A DNA stretch of 64,000 bases from Chryseobacterium aahli (GCF_022699665.1 NZ_JALDNB010000002.1:372001-436000), one strand, 5' to 3'; shown: positions 25,032-33,905, numbered from the stretch's first letter. Notes: a model not told the origin generated them from the letters alone. Made by a program: numbers and translations.

Positions 25032-25958
25032 TTAGTTTTGAGAATTTTCTTCAGCCTCCTCCATCAGTTTGATATACGTAGAATATCGTGAATGTTGAAT
25101 TTCTCCCGTCTCTAAAGAATCAAGAACGGCACATTTTGGTTCGTTGATATGCATACAGTTATGGAATTTGCACTCTTTTCTCTTTCTGAATATTTCAGGA
25201 AAATAATGCTGTACTTCTTCTTTTTCAATATCAATCATTGCAAACTCTCTCACACCTGGGGTATCAATTACATTTCCACCAAAATGCCAAAAATGCATTT
25301 GAGCAAAAGTAGTAGTATGTTTACCTTTAAGATGTGTGTCTGAAATTTCTGATGTACGTAGATTTAGATCAGGTTGCAACGCATTAACCAAAGTAGATTT
25401 ACCACATCCTGAATGACCGAAAAATACAGAAGTCTGATCTTTTAGAAGCTCTTGTAAATCTTCCAGATTAAGTTTAGAATAGGATGAAATTTCTAAACTG
25501 TCATATCCAATTTCCTGATATAAAAACTGAATATCTTTTACCACTTCTATTTCTTCTTCATTTAAAACATCCATTTTATTGAAAAGAATAAGTGGTTTGA
25601 TGTTGTAAGCTTCACAACAAGCAAGGAAACGATCCAGAAAACCGAAAGATGTCTCAGGATGTTTTAAGGTAAATATAAAACAAGCTATATCAATGTTTGA
25701 AGCAATGATGTGTGCTTCTTTTGAAAGGTTGACAGCTTTCCTGATCAGGTAATTTCTACGCGGATCAATCTTTGTAATCCATGCAATATCATCCTGCTCC
25801 AATTGAAATTCAACAAAATCACCCACAGCAAGAGGATTGGTAAGTCTGGTTTTGATCAGCTTGAATTTACCACGAATTCTCGCCTCAAAAATTTTATCGG
25901 TTCCTGTTTCCAAAACCTGATACCAGCTTCCTGTAGATTTAATGATTTTTCCTTTCAT
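25032..25958 (-). CDS. rsgA: Ribosome small-subunit-dependent GTPase A
   Basis: A 308-residue circularly permuted GTPase that helps late 30S subunit maturation. It has an N-terminal OB-fold (about 1-70), then G4 FNKMDVL, G1 GHSGCGKSTLVNAL and G3 DTPGVREF in permuted order. A C-terminal zinc-binding segment has CKFHNCMHINEPKC. All motifs are intact. A minus-strand -7 box TATATTTG lies at 25970-25977, very close to the ATG, implying a very short leader. Confidence 0.96.
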   Translation of the reverse strand: MKGKIIKSTGSWYQVLETGTDKIFEARIRGKFKLIKTRLTNPLAVGDFVEFQLEQDDIAWITKIDPRRNYLIRKAVNLSKEAHIIASNIDIACFIFTLKHPETSFGFLDRFLACCEAYNIKPLILFNKMDVLNEEEIEVVKDIQFLYQEIGYDSLEISSYSKLNLEDLQELLKDQTSVFFGHSGCGKSTLVNALQPDLNLRTSEISDTHLKGKHTTTFAQMHFWHFGGNVIDTPGVREFAMIDIEKEEVQHYFPEIFRKRKECKFHNCMHINEPKCAVLDSLETGEIQHSRYSTYIKLMEEAEENSQN

Positions 25959-25969
25959 ATATATGACTG

Positions 25970-25977
25970 CAAATATA
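25970..25977 (-). promoter_or_regulatory. Putative -7 box of rsgA
   Basis: The minus strand reads TATATTTG, matching TAnnTTTG, 11 bases before the start codon. The mRNA would be nearly leaderless. Confidence 0.5.
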
Positions 25978-25978
25978 A

Positions 25979-26064
25979 GGAATTAGGATTTAGGTAAAAG
26001 GATTTAGTTTGAGCTATTAAGAAGCAATTTTCAATTCTAAATCCTTACACCTATTTCCTACTTT
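25979..26064. repeat. Inverted pair of 7-bp tandem arrays after the DAHP synthase gene
   Basis: The left arm is GGAATTA, GGATTTA, GGTAAAA, GGATTTA (25979-26006). The right arm is CTAAATC, CTTACAC, CTATTTC, CTACTTT (26037-26064). The arms are complementary over AGGATTTAG/CTAAATCCT and partly beyond. The array fills the gap between the DAHP synthase stop and the rsgA promoter, in a terminator position. Confidence 0.65.
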
Positions 26065-27147
26065 TTATTTTCTGTCAATCATAATATTATTTTGCTTTTC
26101 AATAGACTCTTCGTGAATCGCTTTGAAAACCTTTTCAATAAAATCCTGAGACATTCCTGTTTCTTTTGCTTTTTGAATGGCATATTCTGTAATTACTTTC
26201 CAACGTTCCGGCTGGAAGATGGCGATATCATTTTCTTTTTTCAGCTTTCCTATTTGTTCTGAAATTTTCATTCTTTGAGAAAGCAGTTCTATCATTTGGA
26301 AATCAAGATCAGAAATCAACGTTCTATGTCTTCCCATTTCGTTATCAAAACCTGCTATTCCTGAATTTCTTACTTTTAAGTTTGAAATTAATTCAGCTAA
26401 AACTTCAGGCGTAATCTGTTGAGAAGCATCACTCCAAGCTTCATCAGGATTAGAATGTGATTCAATGATAGCTCCTTGGTAACCAACATTTAAAGCTTCT
26501 TGCGTAATATCTGCCAATCCGGTTCTGTTACCACAAATATGTGAAGGATCAATTAGCATTGGAATATTCGGGAATTGACTTTTAAAATCTAAAGCAATCT
26601 GCCAATTGGGATTATTTCTGTATTTTGTCTTTTGGTACGTTGAAAAACCACGGTGAATGACACCTAAATTTTTAATATCTTGTCCTAAAAGCCTTTCTAA
26701 AGCCCCAATCCATAATGCTAGATCCGGATTTACAGGATTTTTAACCAAGACTGTTTTTTCAGTTCCTTTCAAAGCTTCTGCAATTTCCTGAACAGTAAAA
26801 GGATTTACTGTTGATCTTGCACCAATCCAGAGAATATCAACATCGGCTTCCAAAGCTGCTGCAACGTGATGCGCATTGGCAACTTCTGTAGCAGTTTTAA
26901 ATCCATATTCTTGTTTTACTTTTTTTAACCAATTTAATCCAATAACTCCAACTCCTTCAAAACCATTGGGTTTCGTACGCGGTTTCCAGATTCCTGCACG
27001 GAAAATAGGTACCTGAGCGTTGGTATCTTTAATTCTTTTTGCTGTTTCAAGCATTTGAGCTTCACTTTCAGCACTACATGGTCCTGCAATCATCATCGGT
27101 TGGGGAAACTCGTTGATCCAGTCGTTTTTTAAATCTATTAAGTTCAT
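26065..27147 (-). CDS. Bifunctional DAHP synthase / chorismate mutase
   Basis: A 360-residue fusion. Residues 1-260 are a KDO8P-like (type I-beta) DAHP synthase that makes 3-deoxy-D-arabino-heptulosonate 7-phosphate, with MIAGPCSAESEAQML, GIWKPRTKPNGFEG, VKNPVNP and LIDPSHICGNR. Residues 270-355 are an AroQ-type chorismate mutase (RTLISDLDFQMIELLSQRMKIS, then KENDIAIFQPERW). The fusion couples the first step of the shikimate pathway to phenylalanine/tyrosine branch-point chemistry and often gives prephenate-sensitive control in Bacteroidota (known for the family). It is a single gene here. Confidence 0.95.
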   Translation of the reverse strand: MNLIDLKNDWINEFPQPMMIAGPCSAESEAQMLETAKRIKDTNAQVPIFRAGIWKPRTKPNGFEGVGVIGLNWLKKVKQEYGFKTATEVANAHHVAAALEADVDILWIGARSTVNPFTVQEIAEALKGTEKTVLVKNPVNPDLALWIGALERLLGQDIKNLGVIHRGFSTYQKTKYRNNPNWQIALDFKSQFPNIPMLIDPSHICGNRTGLADITQEALNVGYQGAIIESHSNPDEAWSDASQQITPEVLAELISNLKVRNSGIAGFDNEMGRHRTLISDLDFQMIELLSQRMKISEQIGKLKKENDIAIFQPERWKVITEYAIQKAKETGMSQDFIEKVFKAIHEESIEKQNNIMIDRK

Positions 27148-27527
27148 ATTGTAAAGTATTATTTTATTTAAATTTTATATTCAATGACAAAGCCTTATAA
27201 AGTTAATTTATAATTCTTTTCAAAAAATGGGTACAAAAATGTAATGAAATTGGGGATGGAAAATAATAGATTTTCCCGAATTTTTTGAGAAAGAAATTTA
27301 GTTAGCTATACCAATAAAATCGATAATAGTTTCTGAAATTTCTATAATAAATAGTAGCAAAACTAAAATAACTGCTAAAGAAATTAGCAGGTGTAAAATT
27401 AGACAGATATGGGAATAATAATTTTTCCACTTTAATCTTTAAGAATTGTCTATTTCTAGTTTTTAAATATAAATGACATTGTGGGAAAATGATATTTTCT
27501 GCACAAATATTTGACAAAGATATAAAA
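27148..27527. other. Intergenic region between dnaX and the DAHP synthase gene
   Basis: A 71-codon minus-strand frame (27302-27517) has no coding character and includes a promoter-like TATCTTTG (minus strand, 27515-27522). A perfect 7-bp hairpin, CTGCTAA-AGAAA-TTAGCAG, lies near 27377-27395 with no T-run. A further minus-strand box TAGTTTTG at 27358-27365 could serve the DAHP synthase gene. No gene is supported. Confidence 0.4.
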
Positions 27528-28115
27528 TTAAGTTAAATCAAACTTCATTAAATCGTCAAGATCTTTTAATAAAGGATTAATCTCTACAAATCTTTCAAAC
27601 TTTTTCTTGGTTGTAAGTACCTCAATCTTAAGATTTTGAACATCTTGTTTGTATTCAATTTTGATTGCGTAATTATTTACTTTTCTTTTAAAATGATTGA
27701 AAAATTCGCCACTTATTTTATCAAATTCCACTTTTGCAGACTCTGACGGGTACTGAACCTGAATCAATTTCTCATCAATCTTTTCAAGTTTGAATGACTT
27801 TATTGCATTAAATACAAAGGGATCTTTTGCACGAAGATTCATCAACATTAGATTCCATTCAGACTGAAGATCAGTTTCGGTGAAATGATGTTCCTGCAAA
27901 TTTTCACTTGCTACGACAACGGTTTCTTCAACTTCTTGTTTTTCTTCTTTATTTATAAAAGAATTGATGCTGAAACCTGATGACGATTTCGGTCTTGATA
28001 AAGGTTTTGAAGCAGTTTTGATAGTTATTTCCGCAGATGGCTGTTCAGTATTCTGAGGTTTTACAATTACTTCTTCTTTTTTTTCTTCAATTTCGATTTT
28101 TGAAGGTAATTTCAC
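27528..28115 (-). CDS. dnaX: dnaX, tau C-terminal part in the -1 frame
   Basis: This frame encodes the linker and C-terminal domain expected for DnaX tau (last about 195 residues: Pro/Ser/Lys-rich linker, then a folded domain with WNLMLMNLRAKDPFVFNAIKSF). It has no proper start of its own; the nominal GTG is mid-frame. Reading back, the frame is open to the A-run at 28156-28165. A -1 shift on A AAA AAG, or one extra A, fuses it to the upstream dnaX frame through KKKKFIILAPFLHEKQEV, giving a protein of about 568 residues. The alternative is a homopolymer sequencing error. Confidence 0.8.
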   Translation of the reverse strand: MKLPSKIEIEEKKEEVIVKPQNTEQPSAEITIKTASKPLSRPKSSSGFSINSFINKEEKQEVEETVVVASENLQEHHFTETDLQSEWNLMLMNLRAKDPFVFNAIKSFKLEKIDEKLIQVQYPSESAKVEFDKISGEFFNHFKRKVNNYAIKIEYKQDVQNLKIEVLTTKKKFERFVEINPLLKDLDDLMKFDLT

Positions 28116-28147
28116 TTCCTGCTTTTCATGAAGAAAGGGAGCTAATA

Positions 28148-29233
28148 TTATAAACTTTTTTTTTTAGCAACATCTCCACCTGCAGTGAGAGAAGCCAATT
28201 GCATCAAAGCAATTTCTACGGTAAGCCTTGGGTTCTTTGAATTTTTATAATTAATATCTGCGTGATTGCAAATCTCAATTCCATCGATTAATTGCTGGGC
28301 ATTCCATTTCTGAGCCTGCTCGACAAATTTCGTTTTGGTCTGCTCTCCTACTTCAATTAAATCAATTGTTGAAGCATTCTGAGCCATCATTAAATCTCTG
28401 AAATGATTTCCTAAACCAGCAATAAAAATATGCGGGTCAAACCCTCTTTTTACAATTTCATTAAAAGCAAAAAGAACTTCAGGAATTTTATTTTCTTTAG
28501 CAAAATCTACAATCTTCAGATATTGATCGTAATCTAAAATATTAAGAACTTCGGCAGCTTTGGCCAACGTAATATTCTTCTGTGAAAACGTAGAAAGTCT
28601 GTCAAAAATAGAAAGTGCATCTCTTAATGCTCCATCTGCTTTCTGGGCAATTAAATACAAAGCATCATCTTCATATCTAATGTTTTCTTTTTCAGCAATA
28701 CCTTTTAAATGACTCTGAATATCAAGAATTGTAATTCTTTTGAAATCATAAATCTGACAACGAGACAGGATTGTAGGAATAATCTTATGCTTCTCAGTCG
28801 TTGCAAGAATGAAAATTGCGTGAGCCGGCGGTTCTTCCAAAGTTTTCAGAAAGGCGTTGAATGCTGCAGATGACAGCATATGTACCTCGTCAATAATATA
28901 CACTTTGTACTGACCAACCTGCGGTGCAAAACGCACCTGATCAATCAATTCACGGATATCATCAACAGAGTTATTGGATGCAGCATCTAACTCATATATA
29001 TTATAAGCAAAACCGTCTTCTGAAACAGAGCCGTCTTTCTCGTTAATTTTTCTTGCTAAAATTCTTGCGCAAGTCGTCTTACCTACTCCACGTGGACCAC
29101 AGAAAAGCAGAGCCTGTGCTAACTGATTTTCTTCTATAGCATGCTCTAAAGTATCTGTAATATGTGATTGCCCAACAACGGTGTCAAACTGTTGGGGGCG
29201 GTATTTTCTTGCAGATACTATAAAGTTTTCCAT
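28148..29233 (-). CDS. dnaX: DNA polymerase III subunit gamma (dnaX, zero frame)
   Basis: This is the clamp-loader ATPase: 361 residues with Walker A GPRGVGKTTCARILA, Walker B YIIDEVHMLS, the LEEPP segment and the arginine-finger region TILSRCQIYDFKRI. The AAA+ core and collar are complete. The C4 zinc module of E. coli DnaX is not visible. The zero frame ends just after ten A (VAKKKSL then stop), which would make a gamma-like short form. The tau tail continues in the -1 frame. A minus-strand box TACTTTTG (29238-29245) sits so near the ATG that the mRNA may be leaderless. Confidence 0.95.
   Translation of the reverse strand: MENFIVSARKYRPQQFDTVVGQSHITDTLEHAIEENQLAQALLFCGPRGVGKTTCARILARKINEKDGSVSEDGFAYNIYELDAASNNSVDDIRELIDQVRFAPQVGQYKVYIIDEVHMLSSAAFNAFLKTLEEPPAHAIFILATTEKHKIIPTILSRCQIYDFKRITILDIQSHLKGIAEKENIRYEDDALYLIAQKADGALRDALSIFDRLSTFSQKNITLAKAAEVLNILDYDQYLKIVDFAKENKIPEVLFAFNEIVKRGFDPHIFIAGLGNHFRDLMMAQNASTIDLIEVGEQTKTKFVEQAQKWNAQQLIDGIEICNHADINYKNSKNPRLTVEIALMQLASLTAGGDVAKKKSL
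28155..28166 (-). promoter_or_regulatory. dnaX slippery A-run (frameshift or slippage site)
   Basis: On the minus strand the sequence is GCT, ten A, then GTTTATAA. It contains A AAA AAG, the heptamer used by E. coli dnaX. The zero-frame stop follows within three codons. An internal GGAG lies 9 bases upstream of the A-run, and a weak hairpin CTTTC-TTCAT-GAAAG lies about 20 bases downstream. Confidence 0.7.
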
Positions 29234-29237
29234 AGCC

Positions 29238-29245
29238 CAAAAGTA
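29238..29245 (-). promoter_or_regulatory. Putative -7 box of dnaX
   Basis: The minus strand reads TACTTTTG, matching TAnnTTTG, four bases from the start codon. Confidence 0.45.
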
Positions 29246-29319
29246 AGAAATATTGTTCTAATTTGAAAATATAAATTTTCAAATTTAGCTGTATGCAAAG
29301 TCAAAATTTTAGAAAATAA

Positions 29320-29949
29320 TTATTTCTTCTGATAAGCGAAATCTATGATATCAACGATAGCTTTCTCAATTTTCTTCCTACCGTCTTCAGATTTTGTGTC
29401 TATTCCACAGAAGGTCGTTCCATTGTGTGCAGTGTAGAGATTCAAGTGATAAATTCCTGCTACAAGCAACGCTGTAATCGCTCTATACTCGTCAGATTTT
29501 TCACCGAAATGTGGATCTGTAATGCTTGTGAATAAACCTTCACCCACTTCTTCACGTTGTTCGAATAATTTTTTAAGAATAGGGCGGTTTTCAGAAAGTT
29601 CCCAAACGATAATTTTTTGTAGTTCTTTGTTTTTTCTTAAACTTTCATATTGATTAAGCAAAGCAATTTTTGACATCTCCTTACCACCGTCTGAAAGATC
29701 TACATTCAGCTCTTTTTCGTCTACTCTACTCCAATAATCCTGAGATCTGATATACTCGTCAATAAGCTTATCAGTACTTCCGAAATATTCGTATATTAAT
29801 TTTTTATCGAAACCGGCAACGGCCGCGATTTTACTAACCATTAATCCTGAATAACCTTTAGTTTTCAAAATTTTCCCAACTGCGTTAAGCAATTTTTGTT
29901 TGGTTTTCTCTTTATCCCTGATAGGACCTTGTACAACTTTTCTAGGCAT
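29320..29949 (-). CDS. TetR/AcrR-family transcriptional regulator
   Basis: A 209-residue repressor-like protein. The N-terminal TetR helix-turn-helix is clear: VSKIAAVAGFDKKLIYEYFGSTD within residues 35-60. The C-terminal ligand domain is helical and contains ELSENRPILKKLFEQREEVGEG. I see no adjacent efflux or enzyme gene that would identify its target. The 828-base spacer upstream could hold its operator. Ligand unknown. Confidence 0.88.
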   Translation of the reverse strand: MPRKVVQGPIRDKEKTKQKLLNAVGKILKTKGYSGLMVSKIAAVAGFDKKLIYEYFGSTDKLIDEYIRSQDYWSRVDEKELNVDLSDGGKEMSKIALLNQYESLRKNKELQKIIVWELSENRPILKKLFEQREEVGEGLFTSITDPHFGEKSDEYRAITALLVAGIYHLNLYTAHNGTTFCGIDTKSEDGRKKIEKAIVDIIDFAYQKK

Positions 29950-30777
29950 CGTCTATTATTTAAAACTGCATTAAGCAATTAATTATTTTTAATTCGAAAT
30001 AAATAGGAAATTAAGAGTATTGAACCCTAAAATGACTATTCATTTTCTTTTTAAATATTACTCTTCTCATAAAAAAGCTTGTAGAAATTATAGGAATTTC
30101 CCGCTTTTTTGAAAAGATTTATAATAAGTACGATATTAATATTGTTTTGGATTTGGCTTAACTCTAAATATTTATTTCATAAAAAAGTGTAATCTACCTG
30201 GTGTGAGTAGCAAGTTATCAAAAAACAGTTATCATTATAATTTAACAATTACGATTCACCATTTTGAGAAAATTGCTTAAGTAAATTTACATATTAATCT
30301 CTTATGTGCAAATATTTTTTTGTGTAACTAAAACTGTACCAAACAAAGGTAATTTCAAAAGTGCTTTTTTATTTATTTAATGCGAAAAACTCCACATTCA
30401 TGAAAAATTAAAACACAATTTATTCAGTTTATCATTGATTACATACCGAAAAAATGATTTGATTATGAAATTTGATAAGTAAATTTTATACAAATATAGA
30501 TTATCTTTTACTATTTCACAATAAAACATTGTTTATTGACTAATGATGATTTAAAAGATAATATTTCAAAGTTAGACATATCTAATGATGTTTCAGAGTT
30601 TAAAAATATTGGAACTGTAATTTTAAAAACATGATTCATCATTATTAAGTTGTATATTTTATTTCTAATACTTAAAATAGAATTACCTAGCATTTTTATA
30701 TAAATAAATTTAATTTTTAACTAAATTAGCACCACACTTCACAAAAATCTATTAAAATCATAATCTAATATACTAGA
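29950..30777. other. Long AT-rich intergenic region
   Basis: There is no supported gene. It holds an orphan terminator-like hairpin at 30072-30112, and a minus-strand box TACCTTTG at 30344-30351 that could start a roughly 390-base leader for the TetR gene. A 60-codon minus-strand frame at 30511-30693 is of doubtful reality. The rest is featureless AT-rich DNA upstream of the TPR regulator gene. Confidence 0.5.
30072..30112. terminator. Orphan bidirectional terminator-like hairpin
   Basis: The outer stem AAAAAAGC / GCTTTTTT encloses an inner GAAATT-ATAGG-AATTTC hairpin. It lies about 120 bases upstream of the TetR start, so on the minus strand it could be an attenuator in a long leader. On the plus strand no gene precedes it. 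Confidence 0.5.
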
Positions 30778-32187
30778 ATGAGAGGGCTTTTGCTGAAATT
30801 TATATATTTTTCTATTTTAACTTCGAGTTTTTTTTTAAAAGCCCAGCAATCTGCGCATATAGAAAAATTAAGACAAAAGATTTCTACAAATTCAAAACTA
30901 TTCACAAGCAATATTGATAAAGCTTATCAGCAGTTAGAACCTTTATTAATAGAATCACGCAATCTGAAAGATTCACTTTCTGAGATGAAGCTACTTGATA
31001 GAAAATGTCGTTATTTCTACAGCAAAAATCTAACAGATAGTCTCATTGTTTCTTCAGAAAATTTACAGCAAAAATCCCGTGAATTCAAAGATGCCTATTA
31101 CGAAGCAATGGCCAATGTTTATTTAGCAGAAACCTACTCCATTAATAACTTTCATGATAAGGCGATAATATATTTGAATAATGCTTATGAGATTCTACAA
31201 AAAGATCAATCGAATTCAAAAAAAATATTTTATGCGAAAGCTAATATTCTGAATAGTTATTCAAATATTTATTTGGATATCAAACAGCCGAGAAAGGCCG
31301 CAAAAAAAATTCTTGAAGAAATAGCAACGGGAAAAGAACTTAAAAATCCTAAGGAATATTCTGATTTTCAATATTTAAACTATTCAAATCTTGCTAATAT
31401 TTACATTCAGTACAATATAGATTCTGCTGATTATTACGTGAAAAAATCTATAAAATTAATGCCAAAAGAACTTCCTTATGACAAGGCAATGGTTTCCAAT
31501 CATATTGTATTGGGAGAAGTAATGAAATACAGAGGTGACTACAAAAATTCGATTGCAAATTTTCATAAAGCGCTTTTCTTTAGTCAAAAAAACGGAATTG
31601 AACTCAATAAAAGTAATATCTATACTGCTTTACAGGAAATTTATAATAAGACAGGAAAGAAAGACAGTGCAGATTATTACCAGCAAAAAGTAAAGCAATT
31701 GGATCTGAATATTTTGCAAAGTAAATACAATTCGCTTCAAAAAGTAATTGAAAAAGAGAAAATTGAGGACAATCAAAAAGATTCTCAAAAAATTGTATTT
31801 TGGATTATTGCTTTTGCAGTTCTTATAGGAACTTTCGGGTTTATTATTTTTAAGTACAAAAGAAAAAGCAAAAAAGCAGAAGATCTCAATTTACAGGAAA
31901 CATACAAGCATCTCATCAATCTTGTGAAAAATAAAGATGAATCTTTTTTATTTGCATTTGAAAATATTTTCCCACAGTTTTCTAATAAATTATTGAAAAT
32001 AAATCCTGATTTACAACAATCTGAAATTGAGTTTTGTGCACTTCTGAAAATCAAATTAACAACTAAAGAAATTGCTCAGTATACTTTTATAGAAACTCGT
32101 ACCGTTCAGAATAAAAAGTACAGATTAAGAAAAAAATTGGAAATTCCTGCGAACGATGACATTTATCAATTTATAGATAATATTTAA
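30778..32187 (+). CDS. Membrane-anchored TPR protein with C-terminal helix-turn-helix
   Basis: A 469-residue protein with a signal peptide (about 1-23), TPR-like helical repeats (about 55-320, for example YLAETYSINNFHDKAIIYLN), a transmembrane helix (about 340-358) and a cytoplasmic C-terminal part. That part ends in a LuxR/GerE-like helix-turn-helix (SEIEFCALLKIKLTTKEIAQ, then RTVQNKKYRLRKKLEI). This is a one-component design: a periplasmic TPR sensor across the membrane to a DNA-binding domain. It is common in Flavobacteriia. The T9SS-secreted protein downstream is a plausible target (inference). Confidence 0.85.
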   Translation: MRGLLLKFIYFSILTSSFFLKAQQSAHIEKLRQKISTNSKLFTSNIDKAYQQLEPLLIESRNLKDSLSEMKLLDRKCRYFYSKNLTDSLIVSSENLQQKSREFKDAYYEAMANVYLAETYSINNFHDKAIIYLNNAYEILQKDQSNSKKIFYAKANILNSYSNIYLDIKQPRKAAKKILEEIATGKELKNPKEYSDFQYLNYSNLANIYIQYNIDSADYYVKKSIKLMPKELPYDKAMVSNHIVLGEVMKYRGDYKNSIANFHKALFFSQKNGIELNKSNIYTALQEIYNKTGKKDSADYYQQKVKQLDLNILQSKYNSLQKVIEKEKIEDNQKDSQKIVFWIIAFAVLIGTFGFIIFKYKRKSKKAEDLNLQETYKHLINLVKNKDESFLFAFENIFPQFSNKLLKINPDLQQSEIEFCALLKIKLTTKEIAQYTFIETRTVQNKKYRLRKKLEIPANDDIYQFIDNI

Positions 32188-32210
32188 TAAGCTTGAAAAT
32201 TTTCAATGTA

Positions 32211-32255
32211 AAAAGCAATTGTCATTTAATAAATGATAATGGCTTTCTTTTATTA
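32211..32255 (+). terminator. Terminator after the TPR-HTH gene
   Basis: A long stem AAAGCAATTGTCATTT / AAATGATAATGGCTTT, with two mismatches, around an AAT loop is followed by a T-rich run. Confidence 0.75.
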
Positions 32256-32549
32256 ATATTTTATTACAAAACAATTAGATCTTGGACACATTATTTTAAA
32301 TTAAAAACTTAATTGTTATTTAAAAATTCGCACAACCTATATTGCAAATTAATCATCAATCTTGCTTATAGCTCATGGAGTATCTAATGAGTATCTGATT
32401 TCATTTTAAATTCTTCAAAACTTTCCTGTTTCATCATTCAACACCATACATTTGTTAAACATTCTTCATGTATGATTTGTCCATCTTTTTTCATTCCTGA
32501 AAATTAAAAAAAGTAATACAATAATTATAAAAATCTAAAATTTGTTACC
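32256..32549. other. Leader region of the T9SS-secreted protein
   Basis: No gene is seen. The region is AT-rich and presumably holds the promoter of the secreted-protein gene, but no good TAnnTTTG box is evident. No repeat is found. Confidence 0.4.
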
Positions 32550-33905
32550 ATGAAAAAAAACTCCTTTTTTACATTTAGAAAAACACTCTTAGCCTGTGGG
32601 GTTATTCTAAATTTTATTTCTTTACAAGCTCAGCAATGGGAAAATGTAGGTGCATCAGCCAATGTCTCTGCAGGTAATTCTAGCTACAATAATTTGGTAG
32701 TTGATGCTTCCGGAAATTACTTTTTATCATACTATGATGGTTCTGTGGCGAAAGGTTCTGTACAAAAATTTGATGGATCATCTTGGTCATATCTTGGAGG
32801 AGCTCCAGGAATAACTTCAGGTACTGCTCTTTACAACTCCCTTTCAATAGATGCTTTAGGAAATGTTTTTTATACTAATCAGGGTACAGGATTAGAGGTT
32901 CGTAAATTCAGTGGCAATGCATGGTCGCCCTTGACAAGTGCTACAACAAATACCATAAATTATCATGCATCTGCCGTATCACCAACCAACACTTTATTCA
33001 CCTATGCTTCAGATGGTTCCGGAACAGTAAGACGATTAGTAAATAATACATGGGAACAAGTGGGAAATGCAGGATTTTCTGGCGGTGCTACTTTTGCAGA
33101 GATGGTTATCGGTACAAATAATAAAGTATACACCTGTAATGTCTTAAGTGGAGTAAGAGTTTATGAAAACTCAACTACTGCAACCTCTACAGATACCTGG
33201 ACAATGCTGGGAGGTGCGATTGTAGATGCTTCGTCTTCGGGGGAGCAATACACTTCTGATATTGCAATCGATGGCAGTAATAATATATATTTAGCTTATA
33301 TATCTACTTCTGCTCTTGGAAGAAAAATTAATGTAAAAAAATGGGATGGTACTGTCTGGTCACAAGTTGGTAACGCTAATTTTTCATTGAAGGCTGTACA
33401 GCATCTTGCGATTGCCGTCACTTCAAGCGGCAATCCTTACGTTGTGGCAAGTCAATGGGATAGCAGTGACGGAAATCATTTAAGAAATACGGTTTATAAA
33501 TTTGACAGCACATCAAATACCTGGTCTACATTAGGAGGAGATTTTGTTTCGGATGGACAGGTTACTTATAATGATTTGTTCGTAGATTCTACCAATAATT
33601 ACTTGGTTTTAGCATACTCACAGGGTTCAACAAGAGTGAAAAGAATTTCGTTATCTGCCTTATCAGTAAGTGATACTAGAAAAGAAGTTTCCGCTATATA
33701 CCCAAATCCTACTACAGGAATTATATATTTCAAAGGGGATGACAAAATAAAATCTGTTGAAATTACCAATACGGTTGGAAGAATAATTAAATCTCAAAAC
33801 GATGCTGAGAAAGTAGATATTTCAAACGCACCTACAGGAGTTTACTTCGTAACTATCAAAAAATCAACAGGAAAGATTACAACTAAAAAAATCATTAAAA
33901 AATAA
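32550..33905 (+). CDS. T9SS-secreted beta-propeller-like protein
   Basis: A 451-residue exported protein with a signal peptide (about 1-28, ending LQAQ). About 340 residues of repeats follow, built around units such as VQKFDGSSWSYLGGAPG, VRKFSGNAWSPL and VKKWDGTVWSQVGNANFS with SIDALGNVFY-type strands, suggesting a beta-propeller. The C-terminus is a type A T9SS sorting domain (about 378-451: IYPNPTTGIIYFKG, then DISNAPTGVYFVTIK and KKIIKK). It would be secreted or anchored at the cell surface by the type IX system. Ligand unknown. Confidence 0.9.
   Translation: MKKNSFFTFRKTLLACGVILNFISLQAQQWENVGASANVSAGNSSYNNLVVDASGNYFLSYYDGSVAKGSVQKFDGSSWSYLGGAPGITSGTALYNSLSIDALGNVFYTNQGTGLEVRKFSGNAWSPLTSATTNTINYHASAVSPTNTLFTYASDGSGTVRRLVNNTWEQVGNAGFSGGATFAEMVIGTNNKVYTCNVLSGVRVYENSTTATSTDTWTMLGGAIVDASSSGEQYTSDIAIDGSNNIYLAYISTSALGRKINVKKWDGTVWSQVGNANFSLKAVQHLAIAVTSSGNPYVVASQWDSSDGNHLRNTVYKFDSTSNTWSTLGGDFVSDGQVTYNDLFVDSTNNYLVLAYSQGSTRVKRISLSALSVSDTRKEVSAIYPNPTTGIIYFKGDDKIKSVEITNTVGRIIKSQNDAEKVDISNAPTGVYFVTIKKSTGKITTKKIIKK

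Noticed and set aside
27302..27517. 71-codon minus-strand frame between dnaX and DAHP synthase
   Set aside because: Composition dominated by Phe, Tyr, Asn and Ser, overlapping a promoter-like box and a hairpin; no family resemblance.
27528..28115. The dnaX tail as an independent gene starting at GTG
   Set aside because: The frame is open upstream to the A-run and the sequence continues as the tau linker, so a separate gene is unlikely.
30511..30693. 60-codon minus-strand frame that might encode a peptide
   Set aside because: Rich in Ile, Asn and Phe as expected for translated AT-rich DNA, with no recognisable leader, cysteine pattern or partner genes.
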